DNA of 64,000 nucleotides from Limanda limanda (GCF_963576545.1 NC_083655.1:21436204-21500203); one strand, 5' to 3'; shown: positions 48,823 through 60,847, counted from the stretch's first letter. Translations and numbers: made by a program. Notes: generated by a model from the sequence alone, not told the origin.

Positions 48823-51800
48823 TTTTACATATATTTATGTGTTCATGGATAAACGGGGAATTGCCTCTTTTGCAACAATGAAGTGAAACTTCTCTCCGGT
48901 CTGCAGGAGTTTGTGTTTATGTGTGTGCTTGTCTCTGTCGCTCTTCATCTATGTATTTAGTTATTGAATGAAGGTGTCGCATCATGATTCTGGATTGTTC
49001 TGGTCACTTTCACCCTGATGTCCAGGATGGGTGCGTCACTTCTCGTTTCGTGTTGTGTGTAGTAGGTGAACTGTGTTTGCACAAAACCTTTTTTCAATGG
49101 GTGTAAATACCCGTCTCAAACTCTAGAGCAAATCAAACGTGTTAACGTGTAAAATGAGCACAGATCAGCAGGGAAGTGAGAAGGGAGGACATGCGGCAGG
49201 AAAATATGGGGGGGAAAAGGTACCGCTCTCTGCTACGTTCATTGACGTTCAAATGAATGAAGCAGAGACCTGACAGTTCGTAAATGCATGCATTAGGTAA
49301 AGTATTGAACAAATTAACTGACATGAGCAATTGATTAAGTCAGTTTAAGGTTATAAATGTCAGTTTTGATACATTTCCGGATTAACTGTCCCGCCCTATA
49401 CATCAGAGTTGACAAAAGTGTTTAAGCAATTGTGAAAAACGAAATTTTGAATAAGTAGATAAAAGTGTGTGTGTGAATTGGGGGGCAGGTAGTGTGCTTG
49501 TTATTTATGTTATTTCTCTGAGGTTGGGTCACCATAAACCCCAGCAGAGAGAAATTATATGACAGTGAAAGCTCAGCTGATTCCAGCCAAAGATATTTGC
49601 AGATGTGTTTTGCTGACCTCTTACTCTGTGAGACTTTCAAAAACCAGTCGACCAAATTAGTGGTGTTGTTTTCACTCACTGCCTGCAGACCTTATATATG
49701 TTTGATCAAACATGTCACAGAACCAGACAGCACTGTGAGTCAAAAAACAACTCATCCAGGACACAAATCTCATTCATTCCCCTTTCATTCTCTGTTTTAA
49801 TTAGCCCTTATACTCCTCCTCTCTAACCATCGCTGTCTTTCTTCCTCAGTGTTGCCATAGCAACAGTGTCCCCATCTCAGTGATTTTGTCTCCAAATGAA
49901 AACCAAAAAGCTTTGCCTTGAGCTGAGAGCATGTATTGATGCGATTATTCTCACTTCCTCTGACCAAACAGGGATAGTTTCAGCAGAAAATACACAATAG
50001 ATGTCCTATCGAAATGAGACATGAAATTGAGTTGTTTCTTTTAACTTCAATGTAAGAGTCAAACCACTTCCCTTTAGCTATTAATGTTATGACGGAATTA
50101 AAACCAAAGAATGAGTGCCAATCGGTTATCAAATTACATTGGCATTAAAATAATGAACGAAACCCTCATTTGATTTTAAGAAAATAATCAAATATGCATA
50201 GGCCATATAAAGAATGAATGGGGAGGTAACTCTCTCCCCTTCCTGTCCTGTGGGTTTTACTTTACAGCTGCTGGCCTGTCCTACTTTTGCTGACTGAAAT
50301 GTTCAAAGAGAAAGAAACTAAGAGAGGCTCTGAAAACACCAGAAATCCCCACACTTATTCAGAGTCTTGTCTGAGAGATTTCGAATTTGAATTTTTGTCT
50401 CAAACAAATCATCCATATCTCCCTCATCTGCTTTTATAAGGTTTTTCACTCCCTTTGGCATTATCAGTTTTAAACATGCCACGCCAGTAATCGAATAAAA
50501 CTAAACACTAAACATGCAAGCACATATTCTGGTGTAAAGATCTTAATGTTGGCCAATTAGAATATAGCACAGACTGATATTTATTCAGCACTCTGTAAAT
50601 TTAGACGTTTTCAGACATGACCTATGGGTAAAATCCAGAGAATTGTCTACGGCGTTTGCCCGCAGTCTTAGAAGATAAAATAAGATAATCCTTTATTAGT
50701 CCCACAGTGGGGCAATTTGCTTTTCACACATGCACATCACAGCGGGAGGTTCTCTGCAGAGACACGTTCACAACAGCAACAAATCCTCTGCATTATTCAG
50801 GCGAGAGGTGGAGCAGCAGCAGGCAGAGGCAGGAAGCGATGTAATAACTCTGCTGCAGAGATCACGTTCATGATCATGTTTACAGCACCCAGACACCGTA
50901 GCCGGCTGTTATCACCACAAACTCTATTGACATCTTTGTTTGTGGCTTCCACATGTATGACATATTCACCAGGAGATATTTGTTTTATTTTTAATTTTTT
51001 GCATCTGGCATGTGTCTGTCATCCACCCCACACTCGCTTGTGGTGAATCCAGCGGGGAATCATCTGCTGTGTTCACACTTCGACTTTTCCTCGATTTCTA
51101 CGGACTGTATACCAAGAGATCAGGCAGATAAAGCCCATAGAAACTACAAAGCGTCTCACTCGGACATTTGCTTTCACACATGCACCTCCTCGGGTGAAAA
51201 AACGGACACAAACGCAGAGACACATGATAAGTTTAATACAAGGATTTAACAAACAATTATCGAAATGTGCTGTAAAAAGCGAAGTGCAAAGGATTGCTGA
51301 CAAATAAAAAAAAACGCAATCTCACAGGCGAGTTTGAGCAGGGGAGTCCAGAGGAAATTCAGATAAAATGTTTTCAGAGGATCCAGCAAATGACTGGAAT
51401 CAAAACATCCACCTGACAGGAAATAGTGCGTTGCTGTTAATTCAGTTTTTAAATCTCTCTTAGTTGGTGTAACGGAGCTCTGTTACGGTGTCTCCATGTG
51501 TGCTTTGCTTCGAACATTTTTAGTGTGAGATTAATAATCGATGGTGTTTCTTTGGCAGCTGAAGAGTTCTGCACTTCCTCAGCTTGTGTAATGGGTCCTA
51601 AAAGGGAGGGTGTAAAAACACAATATGCTTAGTTTCCTATAACAGATGATGAAGAATAACCTAGGGATATATTACATGTTATTTGAATACATTTTATATC
51701 TCCCACTTGCCATTTAGGCAATTGTTTTTTTTTATTGTACATTCTGGTTTTGTTGTGGAATGTGTTGAAAGCAGGAAAGAGGAAGAGAGTTGAGAACTAC

Positions 51801-51940
51801 CTCGGGTGGTGCTCCTTCCTGATTTGTTAATGCTCAAGAGCTCCTATTCTGTTTTCAAAATCTCCCTCCTAATTCAACAAATGTTGGCCTGTCTGTATGT
51901 GGAACGCATATCTTGCAAACTGTTCATTTAATCAACTTCA
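48823..51940. other. No recognised gene; one short repeat tail
   Basis: Unique-looking DNA. At 50668-50722, AAGATAATCCTTTATTAGTCCCACAG.GGGG.AATTTGC is a common fish repeat tail. Nothing else assigned. Confidence 0.45.
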
Positions 51941-51944
51941 CATT

Positions 51945-52070
51945 TGTCATGTGTATTGTTAATTGCACAAGAAAGTGCAATGTTCAAATATGTGAGATAT
52001 GATCATATGGTTCTTCTACGTCCTCTGATAAACTGTAGCAGCAGTCAGCAACTGTGTCAAAACGCTAAAC
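51945..52070 (+). repeat. Dispersed repeat shared with 9945-10070
   Basis: Same block order as the other copy (CATGTGTATTGTTAATTGCAC ... CTGATAAACTGTAGCAGCAGTC.GCAACTGTGTCAAA). Followed by three CCCTAA units, see rejected items. Confidence 0.5.
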
Positions 52071-52659
52071 TAACCCTAACCCTAACCTGGTGAGATGAAC
52101 ACAGAAGTTGGCATTTCTTGAATGGCAGTCTAAGGAGCCAGAGATTTCTTGGAGCCAGATTGAGCCATCCCTTGCTGGATCTCTGCGGTATTACACTTTT
52201 AAGCACTTCCGCATAGGCCTCATCTTTTGGAGCCAGAAGCTACATCCATTTTTTCTATGTAGTTGATGGTTTTACCACAGGCCGAACATTGATTCAGGCC
52301 ATTCTTGTTGTAGGATTTTGATGTACTCCTAGTTTTGTTAAGAATTCAATTATGTGTTGCTGGATGCGATGATACGCATTCCCCAAAAGTGGGTGTTATC
52401 CAGCAATACTTTTGTGTTACCTCTAAATACTTATTTTCTTCTGTTCCTTCAGAGACATACACAGAAGAGGCTGCATTTTGAATCTAAATTCTCGGACCGA
52501 GGCGTCTCAACAGAAGAGTGCAATACGATAATCTGTAGGATGCTATCTGAATTATTTGGAACCATTACTCTACTCAGACCAAATGCACAAATACAAATGA
52601 CTGAATACTTTTTATATGGAATCCAATCGAAGTCTGTAGCAAATATGAAAGTGTGAGGT

Positions 52660-52780
52660 CAGTGCAAATATCAAAAAACAAGCACTGCAAACAGTGCAAA
52701 TATCAAAAAACAGTGCTAATGCCATAAAACTGTGGAAAATGCCATAAAACTGTGCAAAACTACAAAAATGCATTCCTACA
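52660..52780. repeat. Short degenerate tandem repeat
   Basis: GTGCAAATATCAAAAAACA and AATGCCATAAAACTGTG are each repeated two or three times in about 120 bp. Confidence 0.6.
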
Positions 52781-52856
52781 TGTGCAACATTTAAACACTT
52801 ACATCTGGAGGAGTAGCACAAAAAACTATTTTACACTGTGAGCTGCTTTTACAAAG

Positions 52857-53060
52857 TTTGAATTTTTGTCAGCTCACTTCTTCCAAGGTCGAGTATTACC
52901 TGCTGAACAAAGATGATATTGTTTTTTATATACTTAGGGTAATCGAGGTGCAGGGCATAAATTAGGCCAAAAAGAATGCAGAAGGCCTGAGGTAGGTTTG
53001 CCAGGTTGTCCATCATCACGCTCCCTTCCAAGATGATCCCTACGGGTTGAGTTGAGGATT
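52857..53060 (-). pseudogene. Decayed exon of a multicopy fish protein family
   Basis: Minus strand reads VGIILEGSVMMDNLANLPQ and FCILFGLIYALHLDYPK, then IFVQQVILDLG. I recognise this as the C-terminal block of an uncharacterised, highly copied fish protein group (some members annotated as SAM-domain-like). Only this block is seen, with no extended frame upstream, so I call it a remnant. Product function unknown. Confidence 0.5.
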
Positions 53061-53439
53061 GTCTTCATCCATGCAGCGGATTCCCACTGCAGTTTGACTG
53101 TATGATCTGTTGTCATTTACATCCTTTCAGAGCAAGAAACAAATGAACAAGCAGAGGACAACATTATGCAACCTAGATTATGTAGAATATTATGAAAAGT
53201 GTTGCACAACATAAACAGCACGACAGTAACTGATTAAACGGACTTCACACAGCTCATGTGGTTTTTGTTGCTAGTCAGCTCAGGCAAGTTTACCCACTTT
53301 CAGTCCAAGTCATACTGAAAAAATGTCAAATACTTACTTGAACTCCTTAAAAACAAGCACACTCAGAACTCCTCATTTAAAACAATTTAAATAAAATATA
53401 GAAGGACTAATAGGACTTAAATTTCTGGGAGCAGTTTTT

Positions 53440-54015
53440 CCACATCTTTTAAGCATGATGAAGACTAAAAGCAGCACTGCAAATTGTTGAGCCGAATAGG
53501 AAGTCCAAGTCTGATGCAATTCAAATTATTAAAATTAGTAGCACCTGACCTAAACCCGATAGAACACCTCTGGGACATTATGTTTCGGTCCATCAGACGC
53601 CGCCAGGTTGCTCCTCAGACTTTACAGGAGCTCACTGATGCCCTTAGACAGATCTGGGAGGACATCCCACAAGACACCATCCGTTGTCTCATTAGGAGCA
53701 TGCCGCGACGTTGTCAAGCATGCATACAAGCACGTGGGGGCCACACAAGATATTTAAAAGCATTTTGAGTTGCAGAAATTGAATTTTGGCAAAATGGACA
53801 AGCCTGCCACATCACTTTTTCACTATGATTTTCGGGGTGTCTATAAAATTGAGCCCTATGTAGGCTGAAAACTTTTATTTCTATCAAAGATGTGGCATCC
53901 TTTTGTTCCTAAGACATTAAACTGTCCATATCAGTATAAATATCCAACATAATTTTTTTTCACAATGAGATCAGATGTGTTTTCAAAGTGTTCCTTTAAT
54001 TTTTTTGAGCAGTGT
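53440..54015 (+). pseudogene. 5'-truncated Tc1-like transposon (C-terminal transposase and right end)
   Basis: Frame 53484-53768 holds APDLNPIEHLWDIM (the DDE/D triad's last acidic residue region of Tc1 transposases), QIWEDIPQDTIR and SMPRRCQACIQARGGHTRY. Right inverted terminus ends ..CTTTAATTTTTTTGAGCAGTGT at 54015, followed by A of a TA target. Everything 5' of the catalytic end is missing. Confidence 0.88.
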
Positions 54016-54136
54016 ATTACAAAACAAACGATGTATAAGCCCATGTTCGAATGGCCCCATCTGTGACCCTTTACAACAAAAACTTAACAATTGTTGTATA
54101 TTTCACTTAAAAGTTATCCACCCACTGCATTACTAA

Positions 54137-54185
54137 CAAATGTAAGTATATTCTACTTCAAATTAGTAGAATATACTTACATTTG
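54137..54185. repeat. Perfect hairpin, 21 bp arms
   Basis: CAAATGTAAGTATATTCTACT (arm, 54137-54157) is exactly complementary to 54165-54185, with a 7-base loop TCAAATT. Confidence 0.95.
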
Positions 54186-54265
54186 ATAGCAACGGTATCA
54201 TACTTAAATTTGTTTGTATTCAAATTAAATTTTCCAGTTCATAAGTTGTCCGGGTTTACAGTTTA

Positions 54266-54340
54266 AGCTTCTCTATTGGTCAAACACAGCTCTCAGGACT
54301 GTAAACAACTTGAGAGCTGTGTTTGACCAATAGAGAAGCT
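54266..54340. repeat. Perfect hairpin, 30 bp arms
   Basis: Arms 54266-54295 (starts AGCTTCTCTATTGG) and 54311-54340 (ends CCAATAGAGAAGCT) are exactly complementary, loop of 15 bases. No known ncRNA recognised. Confidence 0.95.
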
Positions 54341-54344
54341 GATT

Positions 54345-55430
54345 GAGGGTTATAACCTTCAGTTTCAGAGGGAATGTGCAAAGAGAGGCTGGGTTTATTT
54401 TGATCAATACCAGCATTAAAACCGATAAGCATAATGGTCTGATTTCATAGAAATCTGACAGAAAGACTACATGATATATTAGAAACAAATTAGTTTGAAA
54501 GTCGTTTAGTCCTTTCTGGGGTGAATTATAGAAGAACAAATGTGTTCAAAACCTTTTATTGCTCTCTTCCAAATTAGTGGTAACTTGTAAACAATCTGAG
54601 CTATGAAATATCCCCTGTAGCCCCCAAGAGGTTGTTATGATTTGTTTGTAACTGGACCTGCGCCCAAGCACACACACTCACATAGGAAAGGAGGAGGAAA
54701 GGAAGGGGAACACAGAGAACAGGGAAAACACCAGTGTAACGGCCTAAGCCGTGACAGAGGTTTTCTTGCAGAATAATGTAAAAGCCATGAAAAACAAAAC
54801 CGATCAGCATAATGAAGAAAACACTGGGCAAACATGTCACTTTCGCAACTTGGCAACACAGTGAAATGTTGGTAAGCAGGATATAAAAACCCACGTTTAC
54901 TGAGCCAATTGATAGCCAGCTTTGTGATAATAGTTAAGTAGATATGGTAACTCATGCTGCAGAAGCAGATTACTTAAGAAGATTAGATCCAAACGGGTCA
55001 ACAGCCCAACTACTGATCATACAAAACTCTGAATAGAAACATAAAGGTATGTCCGTTGAAAGTATTGAGTTTATGATAAAGTAATAAAGAATCACATGGA
55101 AATTTCTATAGACCAGTGGAATCAATTGGTTCTCATATGTTGTCTTTATTTTGAACAGTGTTTCTCTCATTTCTTGCACTGTTGATACTTTTACCCTCAT
55201 TTTCTTCTTTCATGAAAAGTTTTACCATTGTTATATCTCTCAATTGATGTAAGACTGTCTTTTCTCTTAAATATTTTAAATAGTGTTCTTTTTTTTATGT
55301 GCTCTGATACACTTGGCTACTTGTGAGTCATTTGTGACTGTTTATTTTTTTTCCCTGTAAAAGTTGGGGTAGTTTTGCCTCAATCTAGTCAAGGTCAGAG
55401 GGTGTCACACCTTATATAGATTGGTAAACC
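54345..55430. other. No recognised gene or repeat
   Basis: AT-rich unique-looking DNA with short ORFs that resemble nothing known to me. Confidence 0.45.
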
Positions 55431-55492
55431 ATGGTAACTATGAGACAAATTGTGATTTGTGAATATAGGCTATACCAATTTGATTGATTGAA
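55430..55492 (-). repeat. Family A repeat end fragment
   Basis: GAGACAAATTGTGATTTGTGAATATAGGCTATACCAATTTGATTGATTG in pieces: reversed start of the family A repeat. Confidence 0.65.
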
Positions 55493-56177
55493 TACTGCCA
55501 AGTTCTCCAAATATTGCAAACATTTTAAACAGATGTCAAACAAGCTGAAAAAACTTAATGTAAATAAATGTATATCCCCCATCCCCTACCTTTACAAACT
55601 TAGTTCATATTAATCTGGCACAAGATAGACACATTATTCAAGTCAAGTGCTATCAAACCATTTCAGAAGATTATGTTTGCAACCACTCAGTTTAATCTTT
55701 GATTTGTTCAAAATATGTTATCAATACTTCCAGATTAAATTGCCCCTTGAAATAATCTGTCAGACATATAAAAAAAATGTGCAGGTTCTCTTTTTGACAC
55801 AATGTACTAGCATCACTGATACTTCATCCATTGCTGCCATCTTGGTTGTTAACAAAAATGCAGATTTAAGAGCAGAGCTCCTTGGGTAACTCATAATGTC
55901 AATCCCAACCCATTTTAAATGGTTGGGATTGGCACAACCTGTATCAGGATGGATGGAAATCTATCTGAAGGGAGGTAAACAAACATGAGTTTGTTTTGGT
56001 TTCAGGCTATTTTTATTATATTCTATTCTATTTTAATTATTTTTTTCTGTTAAAATGAGGAATGGCACGTCTTGTTTATTCAATGTCAATCCTTGTTTAC
56101 TGTATGTGTTTATTCTCAGTTTGTTTCCACTGCGCTTTCACATATTTTGCCTTGACTGATATAAAAGCTTTGCAATC

Positions 56178-56332
56178 AATCAATCAAATTTTATTGGTAT
56201 AGCCCATATTCACAAGTCACAATTTATCTCATAGGGCTTTAACAAGGTGTTACATCCTCTGCCCTTAACCCTCAACAAGAGTAAGGAAAAACTACTAAAA
56301 ACCCTTTTAACAGGGAAAAAATAAGGTAGAAA
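56178..56332 (+). repeat. Family A repeat fragment
   Basis: ATCAATCAATCAAATTTTATTGG, CCCATATTCACAAGTCACAAT, CTCATAGGGCTTTAACAAGGTG, CAACAAGAGTAAGGAAAAAC: first 155 bp of the family, then truncated near the Tc1 copy. Confidence 0.75.
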
Positions 56333-56484
56333 CCAAGAGTCTAGTATAAAAACTATTTTAAGATATTTTGAGCCTATACTTTGCATCCCTCATCTTATTG
56401 ACCTATCAGTGAATCCTCGGAATTCCTTTTAAAGTTCCTTTACCGAGCCTCTCTTGACTGTGGTTCCATATCTGGGTCCTCTTT

Positions 56485-57814
56485 GAGAGCCATATCACAA
56501 TTATTCAACCCCTATATAATATTGTTGTTTTTAAAGCTGTCTGACAGTTTTTTTTGGCCGAAAGTGGAGTTGAAACATAATTAAGCCTTTGGGAACTCTA
56601 TAATGATCTTTCATTTGCTTCAGCTGTGATGCATATATAAACCCCACCCTTGAAGGTATTCAAGGTGATTTGCAACCATGGGAAAGACAAAGGAGCTTCC
56701 ATCAAAGCTGAGAGAGAAGATCATTTCATCAAACCTGAAGAGCCTTGGGTATAAGAAGATTTTCCAAAAATGTATATTCCAAGAGACACCATTGGGAGCA
56801 TTATTAGGAAGGTTAAAACTTATGGAGCAGCTTCAAACCTGCCTGGCCGTGGAAGAAAGCCCAACATTTCATCAAGGGCCCTCAGCAACTTAGTCAGAAC
56901 AACTCAGAGAAACCCCTGTGTGACTGCAAGACACCTACAGGACGACCTGATGAAGGCTGGTACAAGTGCTTCAGTGGCAACTATAAGACGTGCACTGAAC
57001 AAACCAGGACTTCATGGCCCGACTGCAAGAAGCACTCAGCTCTTGACCACAAGGAACATCAAAAGTCGACTAGAATATGCCAGGAGCAATTTGGATAAGA
57101 CGATTGAGTTTTGGGTGACAGTTCTGTGGACTGATGAAACCAAACTGGAACTGTTTGAACATATGGACCAGTGGTATGTCTGCCATGCGAAGAACCAGGC
57201 TTATGACCATAAGAATACCGTCCCCAAGGCCAAGCCTGATGGTGGGTCATTGATGATGTTGGGCTATTTTTCTGCGGCAGAAACTGGCAATCTTGACAAA
57301 TTAAACCTTGGTGATCATTGGACTTTCCAGAAAGACAATGATCCAAAGCCCACCTCCAAGTCAAGCAAAGCTTGGTTGAGAAAAAGATCCTGGAACGTCC
57401 TGGAGTGGCATTCACAGTCACCAGATTTAAATCTTATTGAAAATCTTTGGTGGGATTTAAAGAAGGCAGTTGCAGCACAGAAGCCATCAAACATCACTGA
57501 GCTAGAGACTTTTGCACGCCAAAAATGGGCAAAGATTCTGATCAAGAGGTGTAAGAAGCTTGTCTGCACTTTCTGAAAACGTTTGTTAGAAGTTATAAAA
57601 GCTAGAGGATGCGCCAAAAAGTACTGAAGCTGGGGGTTGAATAATACTGCACATGCACATGTGTTAGAAGAGTTACATTTTTCATTTGAACTTCAAAGTT
57701 AAGTAAACTTCTGTTGTCAAAATAACTCAAATATGTATCAATAAAAATCGTTTGTTGTTTAATGAGGTTTTTTGTATTTTGAGATGAGGGGTTGACTATT
57801 TCTGATTGCAACTG
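56485..57814 (+). mobile_element. Tc1/mariner element, inactive, nearly full length
   Basis: Right terminus GTTGACTATTTCTGATTGCAACTG ends at 57814 before TA; the left terminus, with ATTATTCAACCCC near 56500, is degraded. The transposase lies between. Inverted ends about 1.3 kb apart fit the family. Confidence 0.85.
56678..57576 (+). pseudogene. Tc1-like transposase pseudogene
   Basis: N-terminal HTH part MGKTKELPSKLREKI..NLKSLGYKKI in one frame (56678), then after a frameshift near 56765-56790 the main frame (PRDTIGSIIRKVKTYG, GRGRKP) to 57576. Catalytic segments seen: VLWTDETK (first Asp), QKDNDPKPTSK (second Asp), SPDLNLIENLWWDLKK (Glu). About 40 residues seem missing between GNLDKLNLG and the second Asp. 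Combined about 300 codons versus about 340 usual. Confidence 0.9.
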
Positions 57815-58409
57815 TATCTCCTGAGTCACAGCTACCTAAATCTTAGTCAAAGGTCCATGCCCATAGTCCTTTTAATGGGCATGAACAGTTGAAAGTTGTT
57901 TATTTAATGTCTCTACAGTAGCTGGGAAGCTGCCTGTCAGTAATAGCTATGTCAGGATTTCTGTTTTATGAGTTATTCTATTGGAATTTGAGAAGCGTTT
58001 GTTTGGCTGGAGCGACATCTACCAAGTAGTGTTGTTAGCTGAGCTGGAACTGTATATGAAGAGTTTTGTTTTAGTTGTGAACTACTGTTGGAAATTATTG
58101 TGGTGTGAAGGGATACATAGATCTGACCCTTCTGTTACTGATGTGTTTGTATGCTGGTTCTAACAAACAGCTCCACGAGCCTGTTGTCCAACAGCTCACT
58201 GTGACTTTGTCACACTCAATTTTCCCTGCAATATTTAAAGCTCACTCACTCAAAAATGTGCATAATTTATAATGTTGTTCCTGTTTTACTGAGAACTAGC
58301 AGCAATGATGAACTTTCTGCGACTCTAAGACAAAAATACATGCATTGGTGTTTCACAGAAGCACAACAGAATCCAGTAGGAGTTGTGTTTGTGTCCATTC
58401 AATCAAAGG

Positions 58410-58548
<139 letters not shown>

Positions 58549-58933
58549 TGTGGATCATTAAAAATGTTGGGCTAAAAACTGAGCCACTGAGGGCAATTAA
58601 AACAAATTGACAGCATAAATTTGGTTAAGTTTCTATGCTGCAAGTTTTATTCATTCCGACTAAAATTGATTAAAAAATATTATATTAAGAGCCAGTGCTG
58701 AACAAAAAAATTAATATGTTTCATTATTTGATTCTCACATTTGAATATTAAATTCTCTAAATTTACTGCTTCCCTTAAAACTTCTGAAAATTTTGTGAAA
58801 ATTGCTTTGAAATACTCCATAGTCAGATTTTTTAACTTGTGGCCACATTGTAATAACATTTTGGTTTGGATTTTTATGATCCAGTAGATAAGAAAAAAAT
58901 ATTTAATTCATTAATACAAATCTTATTTGAACA

Positions 58934-58939
58934 TTTATT
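58934..58939 (-). terminator. Candidate poly(A) signal of enkur
   Basis: AATAAA on the minus strand (TTTATT as printed), about 145 bp past the enkur stop codon. Reasonable spacing for a short 3' UTR; AT-rich context makes chance matches common. Confidence 0.3.
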
Positions 58940-59083
58940 TTTCTAACTTTACTTTAGACTTACAGGTCATTCATAACTTCATATAATATATCTTCTCAAG
59001 CCCATGTGATATCTAAACGACAGGGGAGATGAAGAAATAAAGCAAAATAAATCAGATCAGGTCAGAGAATTTGATCTAAAGTC

Positions 59084-59257
59084 CTAGTGATTGGGTAGGT
59101 AGATGGTTTTGAACTTTTCGAAGAGATCAATGTCGTCCTCCAACTGCTTCATCGCCGCTTCAAGCTGCTCCTTGTGGGCTTTCTTTGACAGGGTGTCGGT
59201 GACGAGCGAGAGGCCCTGATATTCGTGGTGCAGCTTATCCCAGTTCTTCTTCAGGTC
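59084..59257 (-). CDS. enkur: enkur terminal coding exon 5
   Basis: Codons 199-255 plus stop: DLKKNWDKLHHEYQGLS, LEAAMKQLEDDIDLFEK, ending IYLPNH. Acceptor TATCCAG. Strong match to the mammalian C-terminus (LKKNW, MKQLE.DI, IY). The helical, heptad-like spacing suggests a coiled coil. Confidence 0.96.
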   Translation of the reverse strand, partial: DLKKNWDKLHHEYQGLSLVTDTLSKKAHKEQLEAAMKQLEDDIDLFEKFKTIYLPNH

Positions 59258-60847
59258 CTGGATAGTTGACACAGGGAGGGACACCAGTCAGTGTCAATAC
59301 AAACTTTGCTAAATGATGCATAAAATATGTCAGGATTCTATGTTTGTATATATGTGAAAATATCATCAACCATAACAGACATTCAAATATAGACCTTGCA
59401 GAAGTCAATCGAAAGTCTGTTGTTTAAGGTAAAAAGATGTCTTTGCGTACCTCCAGGAGAGATTGTCGCTCCATGTCAGGCATGAGTTTGATGGCCCCCT
59501 GCTCCTTCTGATCTTTCAAAAAGTTTTCATAATCCTCCTGAGCCCTCTGCTTTTCTTCATTGCGCTGGATAAGGTACTCAGGTACTTCTCCGTAATCCTA
59601 CAGGAAGTTGTGAATTTGTATCGATCAATCAAATTATTTATTTGTATACTATAGCCCATATTCACAAATCACAATTTGTCTCATGGGGTTTATCAGTTGA
59701 AACTGACTGTAGCAAATAATGTCTCTTAAATTGTGTCAAAGTTTGTTTCACAAACTTTTCTTTAGTGTTGTATCATCAGAAAATACCTTTTTCTTTAAGT
59801 ACTTTGGGACGAGTCCTGAATGTTCAAGGCGTTGCTTGTGTCCCTTGCTGTCCACACAGGTTGGCTGTGGCTTCATCGGAACCAAAGTAGTTGTCTTTGT
59901 AAAGTCTCTTTTTGTGTGAATGCCCATGGGTGGATTGTCTGTCCTTGCAGGAACAGGTGGTTTCTTCACAGTACAGCTGTGACAAAACTCTTTTGAGGGC
60001 TGTGTCTCTTAAAAGAAATAAAAATACGAAGAAGAAATTCAGATGAGCACAAAACCTGATCATTGCTCAAACTGGGACCCATGTAATCGTCATGTTGTTG
60101 ATAGAAATACTCACTTTTAGCCAGTTTGGGCTCTTTTAAATGCTTTTTGGTGTACCGGTCCGGTGATGCCACCTCTTCTTTCGCTGGTCCCATTGTTCTC
60201 AATGTTTCCTTGTTTGCCTTTTCCTCAAGAATAACTGTCGATCTAAACTTGGACATATATCTTCAGAGGCAGCAAAGGAAAATTATAAATTAACATTTTA
60301 TTTAAAAATATAAATATAAAAAATATAAAATTGAATTACTTATAGGAGTGTGCAAGGAGGATGAATGGGATGAAATAGTATTGTTTAGATATGATTCTAT
60401 CTATTGTTCCAATAAGGGGGGGGGGGGGGGTTGCCCTGGACAGGTCAGGTTTAAGGAAAGGAAATGTTCACAAGTGTTTGGTATGCTTTAGCAATTGACT
60501 CTCTGATCATTATCTATTACTTTAAGTAAGTAATTAATTAAATAGTTAAGTAACTTAACTATTTAATTGTTGCAGGTTTTAAATTAGGTCAAATCTCTGC
60601 ATGAGAGGAGGTTACACATTTCTAACTTACCTAAATGTAGCTTCTTGTTTCCAAGCTCAATGTTTATCAGCTTACTAACGTGCTTAAGATCTAACCAACT
60701 AACAAGGTTCTTCTTCCTTATAAACTAATCTGACTAGATTATTATTTTTTAACCGTTGCAAACTTACCTCGGTGGTTTTTGAGTTAGAACCGCTATCTTC
60801 GGTAGATTGTTGTAGACACTCTCTGGTGGATACACAACTTCAGACAT
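59084..60847 (-). CDS. enkur: Enkurin, whole coding gene in 5 exons
   Basis: Minus-strand exons 60768-60847, 60115-60260, 59787-60007, 59451-59597 and 59084-59257 join in frame with GT-AG introns to 255 codons (human enkurin: 256). Enkurin is a calmodulin- and SH3-binding adaptor first linked to sperm TRPC channels and a component of motile cilia, needed for left-right patterning. Seen here: N-terminal ESVYNNLP (9-16), TMGPAKEEVASP (49-60), proline-rich KKPPVPAR (90-97, SH3-ligand-like), NPPMGI (100-105), SGLVPKY (139-145), then DYGEVPEYLIQRNEE and a charged, coiled-coil-prone C-terminus (150-255) corresponding to the enkurin domain. No disabling change seen. It converges with plppr4. An X-box lies 223 bp upstream of the start. 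Confidence 0.96.
59451..59597 (-). CDS. enkur: enkur coding exon 4
   Basis: Codons 150-198, phase 0 at both ends: DYGEVPEYLIQRNEEKQ, a charged helix, then LMPDMERQSLLE. Acceptor CTGTAG, donor GTACGC (59450-59445). This is the first half of the enkurin domain. It was not obvious as an open frame because it lacks a Met start. Confidence 0.95.
59624..59692 (+). repeat. Family A repeat start fragment in enkur intron 3
   Basis: ATCAATCAAATTATTTATTTG, CCCATATTCACAAATCACAATTTG, CTCATGGGGTTT: the first 70 bp of the family, within the intron between enkur exons 3 and 4 (59598-59786). Confidence 0.7.
59787..60007 (-). CDS. enkur: enkur coding exon 3
   Basis: Codons 76-149, beginning with two bases of Lys76 after acceptor TTTTAAG, ending KYLKKK at donor GTATTT (59786-59781). 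Carries KKPPVPAR and SGLVPKY. Choosing the acceptor two bases later would break the frame, so phase fixes the boundary. Confidence 0.95.
60115..60260 (-). CDS. enkur: enkur coding exon 2
   Basis: Completes Arg27 and runs to Lys75 plus one base of codon 76. Encodes RYMSKFRSTV, then TMGPAKEEVASPDRY (49-63) and a basic KKHLKEPKLAK end. Acceptor GAAG, donor GTGAGT (60114-60109). Confidence 0.95.
60416..60430. repeat. Poly-G tract (15 bp)
   Basis: Run of G in enkur intron 1. Confidence 0.9.
60536..60568. repeat. 33 bp palindrome in enkur intron 1
   Basis: AATTAAATAGTTAAGT, one A, then its exact complement. Low-complexity AT sequence, probably incidental. Confidence 0.9.
60768..60847 (-). CDS. 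enkur: enkur coding exon 1
   Basis: Residues 1-26 plus two bases of Arg27: MSEVVYPPESVYNNLP and on to KPP. Donor GTAAG reads on the minus strand at 60767-60763. The start is the first ATG of this exon and matches the family's short N-terminus before the conserved YN-LP block. Confidence 0.93.

Noticed and set aside
52068..52087. Telomeric repeat (CTAACCCTAACCCTAACC)
   Set aside because: Only three units; too short to indicate an interstitial telomere or fusion point.
55896..55934. Hairpin around CCCAACCCATTTTAAATGGTTGGG
   Set aside because: Short imperfectly bounded palindrome of about 17 bp arms; noted but no context suggests function.
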